From contig JAYSZI010000019.1 in the NCBI GenBank assembly GCA_043738095.1, forward strand, positions 1 through 64,000: a DNA stretch of 64,000 nucleotides. The letters run 5' to 3'. The DNA is from Lysobacter_K sp043738095. Its GTDB lineage: Bacteria > Pseudomonadota > Gammaproteobacteria > Xanthomonadales > Xanthomonadaceae. The translations under genes were made by a program, and so were the position numbers. Below the pieces are notes generated by a model. That model saw only the letters and a list, made by a program, of their open reading frames with translations, did not search any database and was not told where the DNA came from. This document shows, piece after piece, positions 17,800 through 26,372 of the stretch (its first letter is position 1; each line of letters opens with the position of its first letter).

Positions 17800-18074
17800 G
17801 GCGGAATCATAGACCGTGGGTGTGACGCCCAGGGTGGTCGACGCAGCAACGACGAGGAATAGGTTGGGAATGGCGAATCACGCCGGCGCTGCATCTCGCA
17901 GTAATTCCTACGCCGGCGGGCTCGGCTCTACTTTGGCGGAGCGCACAACCAGCGCCATCGATCTCGGCGGACCCTGTGTTGCTTGGTCTATTTTTTTGGC
18001 AACCTCAGGCGGGTTTCTGTGTCACGGACCGGCGCACGTTGGTGGGACTTCCGACAACCCACGGTACGACCGCT

Positions 18075-19919
18075 TCAGGAGCCCAGGCTCTCCGCGGCAT
18101 CGCCCCCAAGCGACCCAGCCCCCCCTGGCGAGGCCCCACCACCGCGCGGCACGACATGCAACAGCGGTGCGCTTACCGGCTCGCCCGTGAACGCGAGCAC
18201 GCGGTTGCGGCCGGAGCGCTTGGCGCGGTAGAGCATCTGGTCCGCATCCGACAACAGCTTGGCGAGGGTGTAACCGGACAATGCCGTCGCGGTGACGCCG
18301 AAGCTGGCCGTGACCACGAACGCATAACCGCTTTCGCGGGTGTCGATCTGGGCCAAACGCACGCGGCAGTCTTCGGCCAGACGCGTCGCGGCCTGCAGGT
18401 CGATGCCCTGCAGCAGGACCGCGAACTCTTCTCCGCCGAGGCGACCGAAGTAGTCAATCCGCCGGCAAAGGCCCTTGCACGTCTTTGCCACCTGCTGCAG
18501 CACCCAGTCGCCGGTGTCGTGGCCGTAACTGTCGTTGATCGTCTTGAAGTGATCGAGGTCGAACATGACCAGCGCGCACGCCTCGCCGCTCTGCGCGCTC
18601 TGCGCGAGCGCTTTGCCGGACTGCTGGGTGAAGTGGTGGCGGTTGCTGATACCGGTGAGCGAATCGGTTTCGGCAAAGCGACGCAACGACATCTGCACGC
18701 TCTTGACCTTGTAGGCCCAGTAGCTGATCCCCGCCACCAGTAGCCCAAGCAGCAGCATCAATAACCGCGTGTTCTGCGCGCCCTGCTGGTCGATCCGTTG
18801 TTGTAGTTGCAGTAGTTGGTTCTCGCCTTTTAGCAACTCGATCTGCTGGGTCTTTTGCAGGGTTTCGTGACGGACAATCTCGTAGGCGAGTTCGCGCGCT
18901 TTGACATCACTAAGATGCGCTTTGTCGGCCTCGGCGTAGCGGCGGTAAAGCTCCAAGGCGGCGACCAGATCACCCCGACGATTTGCAACCTCATGCAGAA
19001 CTTTGTACGCAGTCACCAGCGAAAGCGAGCTCGCAACTTGCCGCGAGAGGGCGGTTGTACCTTCGGCGTGCGCCTTGGCGGCGTCCAGATCGCCCTTACC
19101 CAGCTTCAACTCCGCGAGCAATGAACGAACTTGTGCGATCAGGAAGTGGTAGCCGATAGCATCGACTTCGGCCAAGTGCTGTTCCAGCAATTCGATGGCC
19201 ATGTCCGTCTCACCCCTTGCTGCCCATTTCTGGACCAACACCACACGAATGAAATTTGCAGCCATCGGCTCCCCAGCGGCAATGCATCGCTCGATGTCGC
19301 GATGGATAGGGGCGTCGTCCGCAGGAAGCATGTCCAGGTAGTGCTGGGATTCCGCTTGAAAAAGTCCGGCCAAACAACGGGCCCGCGGGTTCGGGTCGTC
19401 TGCAAGCGTCTCCTGCGCGTATTTCAGGCCCAGTTTGTACTGACCCATCTGGTTGTAGAGCACGGCGGCAGAGTCGATACCGTCGTGCCGGACATTCCTG
19501 TCGCGCACTCGATGGCGCATAGGCAACGTTTGATTGAGGTACCGCAACCCCTCTGTGAAATTGCGGTTTAACGCATAGCTATTGGCAAGCAACGATCCGG
19601 TGCGAAACTTGAGATCCGTGTCCGTCGTTTGCGTGTACAGAGCCTTGGCTTGCGCGATGCCCACGTCTACTTGGTTGCGGTAGACCACGGACTGGTACGC
19701 ACGAAGGTACTGCAAGCCCTGCCGCTGCACCGGAGTGGCCTGCTGACTTGCCGACTCCAATTTGTCGAGCAGGATTGCGAACCGCTGCGGGTTGGAACTG
19801 CGAAGCCCATTAGCCTCCAGCAGCCGTTGCTCGAATGACGCAGACGCACCGGCTGCCGATGCTGCGCAAAACAGCATCAGAGCCAACAAGCATGAGCCAG
19901 AGTGCGTAGACACCATCAA
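18075..19919 (-). CDS. Diguanylate cyclase with periplasmic TPR-like sensor
   Basis: A 614-residue membrane protein: signal peptide (LLALMLFCAASAAGASA), a helical TPR-like region of about 330 residues, a coiled coil (QIELLKGENQLLQLQQ), a membrane helix near residue 390 (LLMLLLGLLVAGISYWAY) and a C-terminal GGDEF domain with an intact active site (RLGGEEFAVLL). It should make cyclic di-GMP from two GTP in the cytoplasm in response to a periplasmic cue. Its start is 17 bases after the stop of the second small-peptide gene, so it may be transcribed with the borosin-like locus. An alternative start (ATG) lies one codon downstream. Confidence 0.92.
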   Translation of the reverse strand: MMVSTHSGSCLLALMLFCAASAAGASASFEQRLLEANGLRSSNPQRFAILLDKLESASQQATPVQRQGLQYLRAYQSVVYRNQVDVGIAQAKALYTQTTDTDLKFRTGSLLANSYALNRNFTEGLRYLNQTLPMRHRVRDRNVRHDGIDSAAVLYNQMGQYKLGLKYAQETLADDPNPRARCLAGLFQAESQHYLDMLPADDAPIHRDIERCIAAGEPMAANFIRVVLVQKWAARGETDMAIELLEQHLAEVDAIGYHFLIAQVRSLLAELKLGKGDLDAAKAHAEGTTALSRQVASSLSLVTAYKVLHEVANRRGDLVAALELYRRYAEADKAHLSDVKARELAYEIVRHETLQKTQQIELLKGENQLLQLQQRIDQQGAQNTRLLMLLLGLLVAGISYWAYKVKSVQMSLRRFAETDSLTGISNRHHFTQQSGKALAQSAQSGEACALVMFDLDHFKTINDSYGHDTGDWVLQQVAKTCKGLCRRIDYFGRLGGEEFAVLLQGIDLQAATRLAEDCRVRLAQIDTRESGYAFVVTASFGVTATALSGYTLAKLLSDADQMLYRAKRSGRNRVLAFTGEPVSAPLLHVVPRGGGASPGGAGSLGGDAAESLGS

Positions 19920-19936
19920 TCAGCCAATCCTAGCGT

Positions 19937-20218
19937 TCACTTCGGTTCGTACGGAGGAACTTCTTCGTCCGGGACGCCGTCGTCATCTTTGTCATCGTCC
20001 GGAAATATTTCGTGATCGTCCGGACTTGGAGTGTTGACGAAAAACAACATTCTTGGACGGCCATCGAGAAGCTGACTGAGTGCCGTACAGTCCCGATCCA
20101 ACAGTGCCTGCCGTTGCTCCTCATCGATATCGAGCAATGCGACGGTCGCGGCGTACTCCGCAGCCGACGAGGTTGACTTTCCGCCTTGGATTTCAAGAAA
20201 TCGGATCACGTTGGACAT
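19937..20218 (-). CDS. Putative split-borosin precursor peptide B
   Basis: A 93-residue peptide paralogous to the one at 20255-20530. Shared parts are the start MSN-I-FLE, the helical stretch SAAEYA--VA-LD-DE-QR-AL--RD---L--LL-GR, and then a hydrophobic patch before VxTP--DD. In SonA-type borosin precursors a helical borosin-binding domain (LigA-like) is followed by a short hydrophobic core that is backbone N-methylated; here the matching segment would be RMLFFVNTPSP. The tail is acidic and Pro-rich. Function is inferred from layout and family resemblance. Confidence 0.75.
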   Translation of the reverse strand: MSNVIRFLEIQGGKSTSSAAEYAATVALLDIDEEQRQALLDRDCTALSQLLDGRPRMLFFVNTPSPDDHEIFPDDDKDDDGVPDEEVPPYEPK

Positions 20219-20254
20219 GCAGCTTCCTTTTTCCAAATGGTTAGGGGCAAAAAA

Positions 20255-20530
20255 TCAGGCTGCCTGACACATCTTTTCGTTCTGCACCGAACCCACGTGT
20301 TCGTCACTGTGCTTCCAGTCGTCGTCATTCGGCGTGGCGACGTAGCCCATCACTGTCTCGCGCCCGCTGAGCAAAGCATTCAATTCCGCATGATCGCGCT
20401 CCATCAACGCGCGCCGCTGCGACTCATCGGCATCGAGCTTAGCTACCGCATCAGCGTATTCGGCGGCCGACAAGCGGCCGCGCGAGGCATCGGTGCCCAT
20501 GGTTTCAAGAAACTGGATTGCATTCGACAT
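20255..20530 (-). CDS. Putative split-borosin precursor peptide A
   Basis: A 91-residue peptide. The helical leader (RLSAAEYADAVAKLDADE, then RALMERDHAELNALLSGR) is followed by a possible core ETVMGYVATPNDDD and a polar tail ending CQAA. Its ATG overlaps the end of the methyltransferase gene by 26 bases, with AGGGGG as ribosome-binding site. Translational coupling and 1:1 expression with the enzyme would follow. A longer in-frame start exists upstream but lies deep in the methyltransferase gene. Which residues are methylated cannot be read from the sequence. Confidence 0.77.
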   Translation of the reverse strand: MSNAIQFLETMGTDASRGRLSAAEYADAVAKLDADESQRRALMERDHAELNALLSGRETVMGYVATPNDDDWKHSDEHVGSVQNEKMCQAA

Positions 20531-21365
20531 CTTTTTCCCCCTGGTGATGATTGATGGACGGTGCTGCGGTGCGTGCGGCGACTTCGAGATCAATGACAGC
20601 AAGCCGGTCGAGCATGGCCTGGTTGCGCTGCATCGGGCGGGCCGGGGGGATCACCAGCGTGGTTTGCAGGTGCAGGTCAGCGTCGATGATTTGGGACAGC
20701 GGCATCGACTGCATGCGCGGTGTCGTGATGGGGAGCGTGGCCGCCTCGTAGGCGATCACCTCATGTTCCGGGTGGTAGTCGGCCATCAGCAGCTCGACCA
20801 GCAGGCGGCGGTAATCGGCGCCGGTGGCGAAGCGACTCAGCGAGCGGTCGCCGGCGATGCCGATCTGCCAGAGGATCAGGTACGCCGATGGGTCGATGCG
20901 GCGCTGGTAGAACATGAACTGGCTGGCTTCGTAATGCTGGCAGCCGAACGTGCCTGGGTCGATGCCGAGGTCGGCGTACAGACAATCCTCGGCGGAGATG
21001 CCCGGCTCCATCACCGCCTCGAAGCCCTCGGCGCGGGCGCGCTCGATGCTGCGGTGGGGCACCAATGCGAACACGCCCGGGTGGCCGTAGAACACGCCGC
21101 AGACGCGGCGGCCGGCGCGGACCTCGACCAGCATCGCCTCGACCATCTCGCGATAGGTCTCCGTGCGCTTTTTGCCCTCGGCGTAATACGGCTGAAGGCT
21201 GCGCATGTCAGGCCGCAGGTGCTGCAGCCACAGTTCGACCAGCGGATCGGACACCAGCGCGAACACAACGTCGGCTTGCTCGATATGGCTACGCGAGCGC
21301 GGGCTCAGGTGCGCGCCGAGCATCATGCCAAGGCCGACGCAGGCCAGGGTGCCCTGCGGGGTCAT
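20505..21365 (-). CDS. Tetrapyrrole-methylase-family SAM methyltransferase, candidate borosin alpha-N-methyltransferase
   Basis: A 286-residue protein of the tetrapyrrole (corrin/porphyrin) methylase fold: ACVGLGMMLG at the start, the SAM-binding loop VFYGHPGVFALVPH near residues 91-104, and PGISAEDCLYADL near 121-133. A pair Arg67/Tyr71 (KKRTETYREM) matches the spacing recalled for the catalytic Arg/Tyr of OphMA (R72/Y76) and SonM (R67/Y71). Corrin or siroheme enzymes of this fold normally sit in cofactor operons; this one sits with two small paralogous peptides. Methylation of peptide backbone amides is therefore the likely role. The ATG at 21365 is preferred over a TTG 11 codons upstream. 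Confidence 0.82.
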   Translation of the reverse strand: MTPQGTLACVGLGMMLGAHLSPRSRSHIEQADVVFALVSDPLVELWLQHLRPDMRSLQPYYAEGKKRTETYREMVEAMLVEVRAGRRVCGVFYGHPGVFALVPHRSIERARAEGFEAVMEPGISAEDCLYADLGIDPGTFGCQHYEASQFMFYQRRIDPSAYLILWQIGIAGDRSLSRFATGADYRRLLVELLMADYHPEHEVIAYEAATLPITTPRMQSMPLSQIIDADLHLQTTLVIPPARPMQRNQAMLDRLAVIDLEVAARTAAPSINHHQGEKDVECNPVS

Positions 21366-21414
21366 GTGACTGAGGCGTGAATGCGCATAGGTTCGCAATC
21401 TACCGGGACCTGGA

Positions 21415-21999
21415 TCACATTGCTAGGCCAAAATCGCCCCCGCGTCGCGCCTGCCATTGTTCGCTGGTCATTTGCCAACGGACCTCTGGGTTAGCAGCCT
21501 CTCCGGACTCCACGCGGACGAAGCCCTGCTTGAGTTTCATGCCAATCACCGCGTCGTGGCCGGAGGCATGGCGGCACCAGACCCTGCGGACTTCGAGGCT
21601 GCTGAATAGCCAGTCCAGCAACGGCGCCTGCGCCTCGGCGGCCAGACCTCGCCCCTGCCCTGCGGCGAGCAGCATGGTCCCCGTTTCCACGGCGTCGGAC
21701 ATCTGCGCATCGCGTATCAATGCGGCGAAGCCTAGATCGACCGATGTCACGCTCTCCGTCAGCACCCACAACCGCATCGGCGCCGCGGGCTGGCGCATGA
21801 GCGCGATGACTTTATGGAACGCACGCTGTGCCGCCTCGGGCGCCAGCGGCGCGGCGATGTGGCGCATCACTCCAGCATCGGTGTAGAGCCGGCAGTACAG
21901 CGCCTCGTCGCCCTCGGCCAGCGGTCGCAGGTGTAGGCGCCGCGTGTCGAAGCTGGGCAAGGGATCCTTAGATGCCATCGGCGCGGGCTGCTCGTTCAT
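21415..21999 (-). CDS. GNAT family N-acetyltransferase (RimJ/RimL-like)
   Basis: A 194-residue GNAT protein of the RimJ/RimL type: start FDTRRLHLRPLAEGDEALY, the acetyl-CoA loop AAGQGRGLAAEA near residue 118 and the C-terminal LKQGFVRVE. A GGGGAA ribosome-binding site precedes the ATG at 21999. It lies 49 bases upstream of the putative borosin methyltransferase on the same strand, so it could be a tailoring enzyme of that locus or only a neighbour. Confidence 0.85.
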   Translation of the reverse strand: MNEQPAPMASKDPLPSFDTRRLHLRPLAEGDEALYCRLYTDAGVMRHIAAPLAPEAAQRAFHKVIALMRQPAAPMRLWVLTESVTSVDLGFAALIRDAQMSDAVETGTMLLAAGQGRGLAAEAQAPLLDWLFSSLEVRRVWCRHASGHDAVIGMKLKQGFVRVESGEAANPEVRWQMTSEQWQARRGGDFGLAM

Positions 22000-22192
22000 G
22001 GGTTCCCCGGATTCGACCGCGCTAAGGGCGAGATCGTGGTGCTATCCCGACGCCGGGCGCGCGCCATCCCACCAGTCATAAGCGCGCAGATCAACCACCG
22101 GCGCGCACCGACAGCCAGGTATTGGGGTTTTCACGCCCCGCTTCGCCGGCGCGCGCCAACGTTCCCGATCCCAACCCTGACGGAGCAACCTT

Positions 22193-22414
22193 ATGACCAC
22201 GAGCGCGCAGCAGACCGTGCTGACCGAAGAAGAGCTCCGGTGCTTGCGATCGGTGGCCAAGGGCGCAGCACAGCCTTCCGACGAAACAACAATCGCAGCT
22301 TTGGCGGCCAAAGGCATGATCGATGGCTCCCAGACCAGCGCCGCACTCACCCCAGCCGGCCAACATGCGATTCACGTCAGTGAGCCCGGTCGCGTGCCTG
22401 GCATCGACACCTGA
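22193..22414 (+). CDS. Small hypothetical protein, winged-helix-like
   Basis: A 73-residue protein with a good ribosome-binding site (GGAGCAACCTT before the ATG). The pattern TEEELRCLRSVAKG, then ETTIAALAAKGMIDGSQTSAALTPAGQHAIH resembles a small winged helix (helix, recognition helix, wing), as in many MarR-like or phage regulators. No family is assigned. It lies 112 bases upstream of the exonuclease gene on the same strand. Confidence 0.6.
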   Translation: MTTSAQQTVLTEEELRCLRSVAKGAAQPSDETTIAALAAKGMIDGSQTSAALTPAGQHAIHVSEPGRVPGIDT

Positions 22415-22526
22415 TCCGACGTGCAACCGCCACCAACGCGTAGCACCGCTCCCCGTCGCCCCAACACCGCCGCCTTCGCGCCAAACCCATGCCCTCAGAC
22501 GCAGCCAAGCTAGGAAAGCGCCCTTC

Positions 22527-23387
22527 GTGACTGGCCGTGCACAGACCCTCAAAGTTGCCACCTTCAACATCAACGGCGTGCGTTCCCGCCTGCCGTCATT
22601 GCTGGCCTGGTTGGACAAGGAGGCGCCCGATATCGCGTGCCTGCAGGAGCTCAAGGCCGATGACGCCGCGTTCCCGATCGATGCGATCCGCGCCGCCGGT
22701 TACGGCGCGATCTGGCACGGACAGAAGTCTTGGAACGGCGTGGCGATCCTGGCCCGCGGCATGGATCCGCTCGAAAGCCGCCGCGGCCTGCCCGGCGACG
22801 CCGCCGATATCCAGAGCCGCTATCTGGAAGCGGCGGCGCACGGGGTGATCGTCGGCTGCCTGTACCTGCCCAACGGAAACCCGCAGCCCGGGCCCAAGTT
22901 CGCCTACAAGCTGGCGTGGTTCGAGCGCCTGATCGTCCACGCTGCTTCGCTCTACGCAAGCGGGCATCCGGTGGTGCTGGCAGGCGATTACAACGTGGTG
23001 CCGACCGACTTCGACATCTACAACCCGCGCTCGTGGCTCAAGGACGCGCTGCTGCAACCCGAAACTCGCGCGTGCTACCAACGCTTGCTGGCGCAGGGAT
23101 GGACGGACTCGATCCGCGCCGTACATCCGGACGAACCCATCTACACGTTCTGGGACTACTTCCGCCAACACTGGCCGCGCAACGCCGGACTGCGCATCGA
23201 CCACCTGCTGCTCAATGCCGAGCTGACGCCGCGGCTCAGGGCCGCCGGAGTCGACAGCTGGGTGCGCGGCTTGCCGAGCCCGAGCGACCACGCTCCGACG
23301 TGGGTGACGCTGGACATGGGTAGCGGCGCAAATAAATCCGCCGTAGGGAAGCGGCGCGCGCCGAAGGTGCCATCGCCCAAGGCGTGA
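22527..23387 (+). CDS. xth: Exodeoxyribonuclease III
   Basis: A 286-residue member of the exonuclease III/AP endonuclease family. Motifs: FNINGVRSR, CLQELKADD (metal-binding Glu), YLPNGNPQPGPKFAYKL, VLAGDYNVVPTDFDI (catalytic Asp/Asn), LRIDHLLLN and the final SDHAPTW. It removes nucleotides 3' to 5' and cleaves at abasic sites in base excision repair. The GTG at 22527 follows AGGAAAG at good spacing; further in-frame codons upstream are not conserved-looking. Confidence 0.95.
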   Translation: MTGRAQTLKVATFNINGVRSRLPSLLAWLDKEAPDIACLQELKADDAAFPIDAIRAAGYGAIWHGQKSWNGVAILARGMDPLESRRGLPGDAADIQSRYLEAAAHGVIVGCLYLPNGNPQPGPKFAYKLAWFERLIVHAASLYASGHPVVLAGDYNVVPTDFDIYNPRSWLKDALLQPETRACYQRLLAQGWTDSIRAVHPDEPIYTFWDYFRQHWPRNAGLRIDHLLLNAELTPRLRAAGVDSWVRGLPSPSDHAPTWVTLDMGSGANKSAVGKRRAPKVPSPKA

Positions 23388-23511
23388 TCACCGAGCGTCG
23401 GATTTGCGCTGGCGCGCATGGCTCGCTCGCGAGCGCCAAACGATACAAAGAACGCTTTTTTGACGGTGCTGAACAAATTGCAACGACCGCGGCCGATCGG
23501 AAAAAAAGCCG

Positions 23512-23540
23512 CTTGAAACTGCGCAGAACGCGTCCTATTT
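23512..23540 (+). promoter_or_regulatory. Heat-shock (sigma-32) type promoter
   Basis: CTTGAAA at 23512-23518 matches the sigma-32 -35 box exactly. After a 14-base spacer, TCCTATTT at 23533-23540 matches the -10 consensus CCCCATnT at most positions. It lies 53 bases before the Hsp20 start codon, with a GGAGG ribosome-binding site in between. Confidence 0.65.
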
Positions 23541-23593
23541 TTCGCCGTCGGATGGCATCGGGCCGTCCCTGATGAGCAAATTGGAGGCTTGCA

Positions 23594-24070
23594 ATGAACA
23601 ACCTGACTCGCAATCCGCAATGGTCGGGCCAAGGCCTGACCCAGGACCCGATCAAGCAGGTGTTCGATCGCCTGTTTGAGGGCAGCCTGTTCCAGAACGG
23701 AACCACGGACGAGTCGTCTGTCGTCACCAGCCAGTGGATACCGCGCGTCGACATCAAGGAGGAGGCCAACCGCTTCGTGCTGTTTGCCGATATCCCCGGT
23801 GTGGACCCGCAAGACATCGAAGTGCAGATGGATAAGGGCATGTTGACCATCAAGGGCGAACGCCGCGTCGAAGCGGTGCAGGAGAGCGAGAGCTTCTCGC
23901 GCATCGAGCGGCGTCACGGCAGCTTCCACCGGCGTTTTGCCTTGCCCGACAGCGCCGACCCCGAGGGGATTTCGGCAGCGGGCCACAACGGCGTGCTTCA
24001 GATCACGATCCCGAAACGCCCGGAAACCACCCCGCGACGCATCCAGGTCGGTTCGGTGCTGAACTCGTAA
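23594..24070 (+). CDS. Small heat shock protein Hsp20
   Basis: A 158-residue alpha-crystallin domain chaperone. The N-terminal arm (IKQVFDRLFEG) is followed by the ACD: PRVDIKEEANRFVLFADIPGVDPQDIEV, then ERRHGSFHRRFALPDSAD and the closing GVLQITIPK. The C-terminal tail lacks a classic IxI motif but ends RRIQVGSV. These proteins form oligomers that hold unfolding proteins in an ATP-independent way. It is preceded by a sigma-32-like promoter. Confidence 0.95.
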   Translation: MNNLTRNPQWSGQGLTQDPIKQVFDRLFEGSLFQNGTTDESSVVTSQWIPRVDIKEEANRFVLFADIPGVDPQDIEVQMDKGMLTIKGERRVEAVQESESFSRIERRHGSFHRRFALPDSADPEGISAAGHNGVLQITIPKRPETTPRRIQVGSVLNS

Positions 24071-24161
24071 CGCGATGTCGCCGCTGTAGTTTTGGTGTTG
24101 CGGCTGTCCGGCGCACGCAGACGCCGGGCAGCCGCTGGTTGATGACGTCGGGAGATGACGC

Positions 24162-24440
24162 ATGGATCGGGAGACGGAAGAGGCGTTGTGTGGCATCCAA
24201 GCGCAGCTGTACGCCCAGCGCATCGCGCTGCGCGCCCTCGCCCGCACCCATCCCAACCCGGCGGCGCTCTTGACGGCTTGGCGCGAGGCTCTGACGGAGG
24301 CTGCAACCTGCAGTCCGGTGGCGCCGGCGCACTCGCGTGACAGCGCCTACCTCGCCGAGCAGGTGCGCGTCTTCGCCGAGGACTGGACCGCAGAATTGGT
24401 CGAGTTGGCGGTGCCGGCGCCGGGGGTCTTGCCGATGTGA
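24162..24440 (+). CDS. Small hypothetical protein, 92 aa
   Basis: A 92-residue helical protein (DRETEEALCGIQAQLYAQRI, RIALRALARTHPNPAALLTAWREAL). A GGGAGATGACGC region precedes the ATG. No family was recognised. It lies 92 bases after Hsp20 in the same direction and might share the heat-shock transcript. Confidence 0.6.
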   Translation: MDRETEEALCGIQAQLYAQRIALRALARTHPNPAALLTAWREALTEAATCSPVAPAHSRDSAYLAEQVRVFAEDWTAELVELAVPAPGVLPM

Positions 24441-24586
24441 TCGACGGTCGTCGGCAGCGACGTCCGGCAATTTTCGGACACGAATGTCGGCTGCATGACA
24501 GGCGTTGCTACTGACCGTTGCAGGCAAACCGCTTGGCGTAGGCCAACGAATTTCGCCCGATCGAATGGCCGAACCACGCAGGGCAG

Positions 24587-25885
24587 TCATTGCGACTCGA
24601 TCGCTAGCGACACCCGCGCGCAGTCCGCCGCGCGGGTGAGCAGCAGCTCCCGTTCGCGCGCATTGCGCGTGAGCTTTGCGGCGCGCTCGAACTCCACCCT
24701 CGCCTCGTCGCGGCGACCCAACTTGACGAGCAGGTCGCCACGCACGGTGGGCAGCAGGTGGTAGTTCGCCAATGATGGTTCGGCGGTCAGCGTATCGACG
24801 AGTTCGAGCCCGGCCGCGGGACCGAACGCCATCGACAGCGCCACCGCGCGGTTCAACTCCACCACTGGCGATGGAGCGAGTTCGGCGAGCGCGTCGTACA
24901 GCGCGGCGATGCGTTCCCAGTCGGTCTCCGCCGCGGTGCGTGCGCGCGCATGGCAGGCGGCGATCGCGGCTTGCAGGGCGTAGGGGCCACGCGCGCCGCC
25001 CAGTTTCTCGGCGCGATCCAGCGCTGCGAACCCGCGTCCGATCAACAATCGATCCCAGCGCGCGCGGTCTTGATCGAGCAGCAGGATGGGTGCCCCCGAG
25101 GGTTGGACCCGCGCGTGCGAGCGCGACGCCTGAATCTCCATCAATGCGACCAGGCCATGCACCTCAGGCTGGCGCGGCGCCAGTTCGGCCAGGATGCGGC
25201 CCAAACGCAGCGCCTCGTCGCACAGTGCCGGGCGCATCCAGTCGTCGCCCGCGGTCGCGGCGTAGCCTTCGTTGAATACGAGGTAGATCACCTGCAGCAC
25301 CGACGCCAGCCGCGCGGCGAATTCCGCGCCGCGCGGCACCTCGAACGGCACCCGCGCCTCGGCCAACGTGCGCTTGGCGCGGACGATGCGCTGGGCCACC
25401 GTGGCCTCCGGCACCAGGAACGCGCGCGCAATCTCGTCGGTGCTCAGCCCCCCGAGCAGCCGTAACGTCAACGCCAAGCGGGCGTCGGCGGACAGCACCG
25501 GGTGACAGGCAGTGAACATCAGGCGCAGCAGGTCGTCGCCGATGTCGTCGTCCACCGCCACCTCCAGCGCGGCAGCGGCTTTGTCGTGCTCGGACTCCAG
25601 TTCGTAGCCCAACTGCTCATGCTTGCGCTGGATCAGCTTGCGCCGACGCAGGCGATCGATTGCCCGGTGCTTGGCAGTGGCCATCAGCCAAGCGCCGGGG
25701 TTATCCGGCACGCCGCTGGTCGGCCAACGTTCGAGCGCGGCGACGAGCGCGTCCTGCGCAAGCTCCTCGGCCAAGCCGACATCGCGCACCATCCGCGCCA
25801 GCCCGGCGATGAGCCGCGGCGACTCGATCCGCCAGACGGCGTCGACGGCGCGATGGGTGTGGGCGTGATGATCGGCGGCGGTCAT
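24587..25885 (-). CDS. ECF RNA polymerase sigma factor with C-terminal TPR-like extension (ECF42 type)
   Basis: A 432-residue sigma factor. Region 2 (IESPRLIAGLARMVRDVGLAEELAQDAL, AWLMATAKHRAIDRLRRRK) and region 4 (ARLALTLRLLGGLSTDEIARAFLVPEATVAQRI) occupy the first 175 residues. The remaining 250 residues form the helical DUF6596/TPR-like extension typical of group ECF42. These sigma factors lack a classic anti-sigma factor; activity depends on the C-terminal extension. The DGPF-domain gene just upstream is the standard genetic partner. Confidence 0.92.
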   Translation of the reverse strand: MTAADHHAHTHRAVDAVWRIESPRLIAGLARMVRDVGLAEELAQDALVAALERWPTSGVPDNPGAWLMATAKHRAIDRLRRRKLIQRKHEQLGYELESEHDKAAAALEVAVDDDIGDDLLRLMFTACHPVLSADARLALTLRLLGGLSTDEIARAFLVPEATVAQRIVRAKRTLAEARVPFEVPRGAEFAARLASVLQVIYLVFNEGYAATAGDDWMRPALCDEALRLGRILAELAPRQPEVHGLVALMEIQASRSHARVQPSGAPILLLDQDRARWDRLLIGRGFAALDRAEKLGGARGPYALQAAIAACHARARTAAETDWERIAALYDALAELAPSPVVELNRAVALSMAFGPAAGLELVDTLTAEPSLANYHLLPTVRGDLLVKLGRRDEARVEFERAAKLTRNARERELLLTRAADCARVSLAIESQ

Positions 25886-25943
25886 TGCGACCGATCACAG
25901 CATTGGCCGTCCGCCGGCGCAACGCCGGATTCGCACAGGGGCG

Positions 25944-26372
25944 TCATCTTGCCGCGATTTCCCCGGACGGCGCCGGTGTCTCGAATGGCGTGCCCAGCAC
26001 CTGCTGCACGTCGCTGGGGAAGTCGGCGAACTCCTGCACCTGCCGAACCTCGATGACTTCGTTGTCGGAAGCTGGACAACGCGAGGCCCATTCGATGGCC
26101 TCGTCCCGTGAGCGCACGTCGATCATCCAATAGCCACCAAGCACCTCCTTGGCCTCCGCAAACGGCCCATCGCTGACCTTGGGCTTGCCTGCGGAAAACG
26201 ACACGCGCGCGCCCATCGACGGCGGGTGCAGGCCGTCGGCCGTAATCAACACGCCAGCGCCCTGCAGCGATTCGTTGTATTTCATCATCGCCGCCACCGC
26301 TTCGGCCTCGGGCAATGTGCCCGGCGTGGCCTGTTCGTAGCCCTTTGGGATCATCAGCAGCATGAATCGCAT
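25944..26372 (-). CDS. YciI/DGPF-domain protein, ECF42 partner
   Basis: A 142-residue protein with a YCII-related fold and the DGPF motif (VSDGPFAEAKEVLGGYWMIDV near residue 72). DGPF proteins co-occur with ECF42 sigma factors, and their genes are usually targets of that sigma factor. The ATG at 26372 has AGGAG at the ideal distance; an in-frame ATG six bases upstream sits on the Shine-Dalgarno itself. It is followed by the sigma gene after 58 bases. Confidence 0.9.
   Translation of the reverse strand: MRFMLLMIPKGYEQATPGTLPEAEAVAAMMKYNESLQGAGVLITADGLHPPSMGARVSFSAGKPKVSDGPFAEAKEVLGGYWMIDVRSRDEAIEWASRCPASDNEVIEVRQVQEFADFPSDVQQVLGTPFETPAPSGEIAAR

Noticed and set aside
20505..21365. Methyltransferase as a cobalamin or siroheme enzyme
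   Set aside because: No corrin or siroheme genes are adjacent, and two paralogous small peptides overlap or follow it; the Arg/Tyr pair fits borosin enzymes better.
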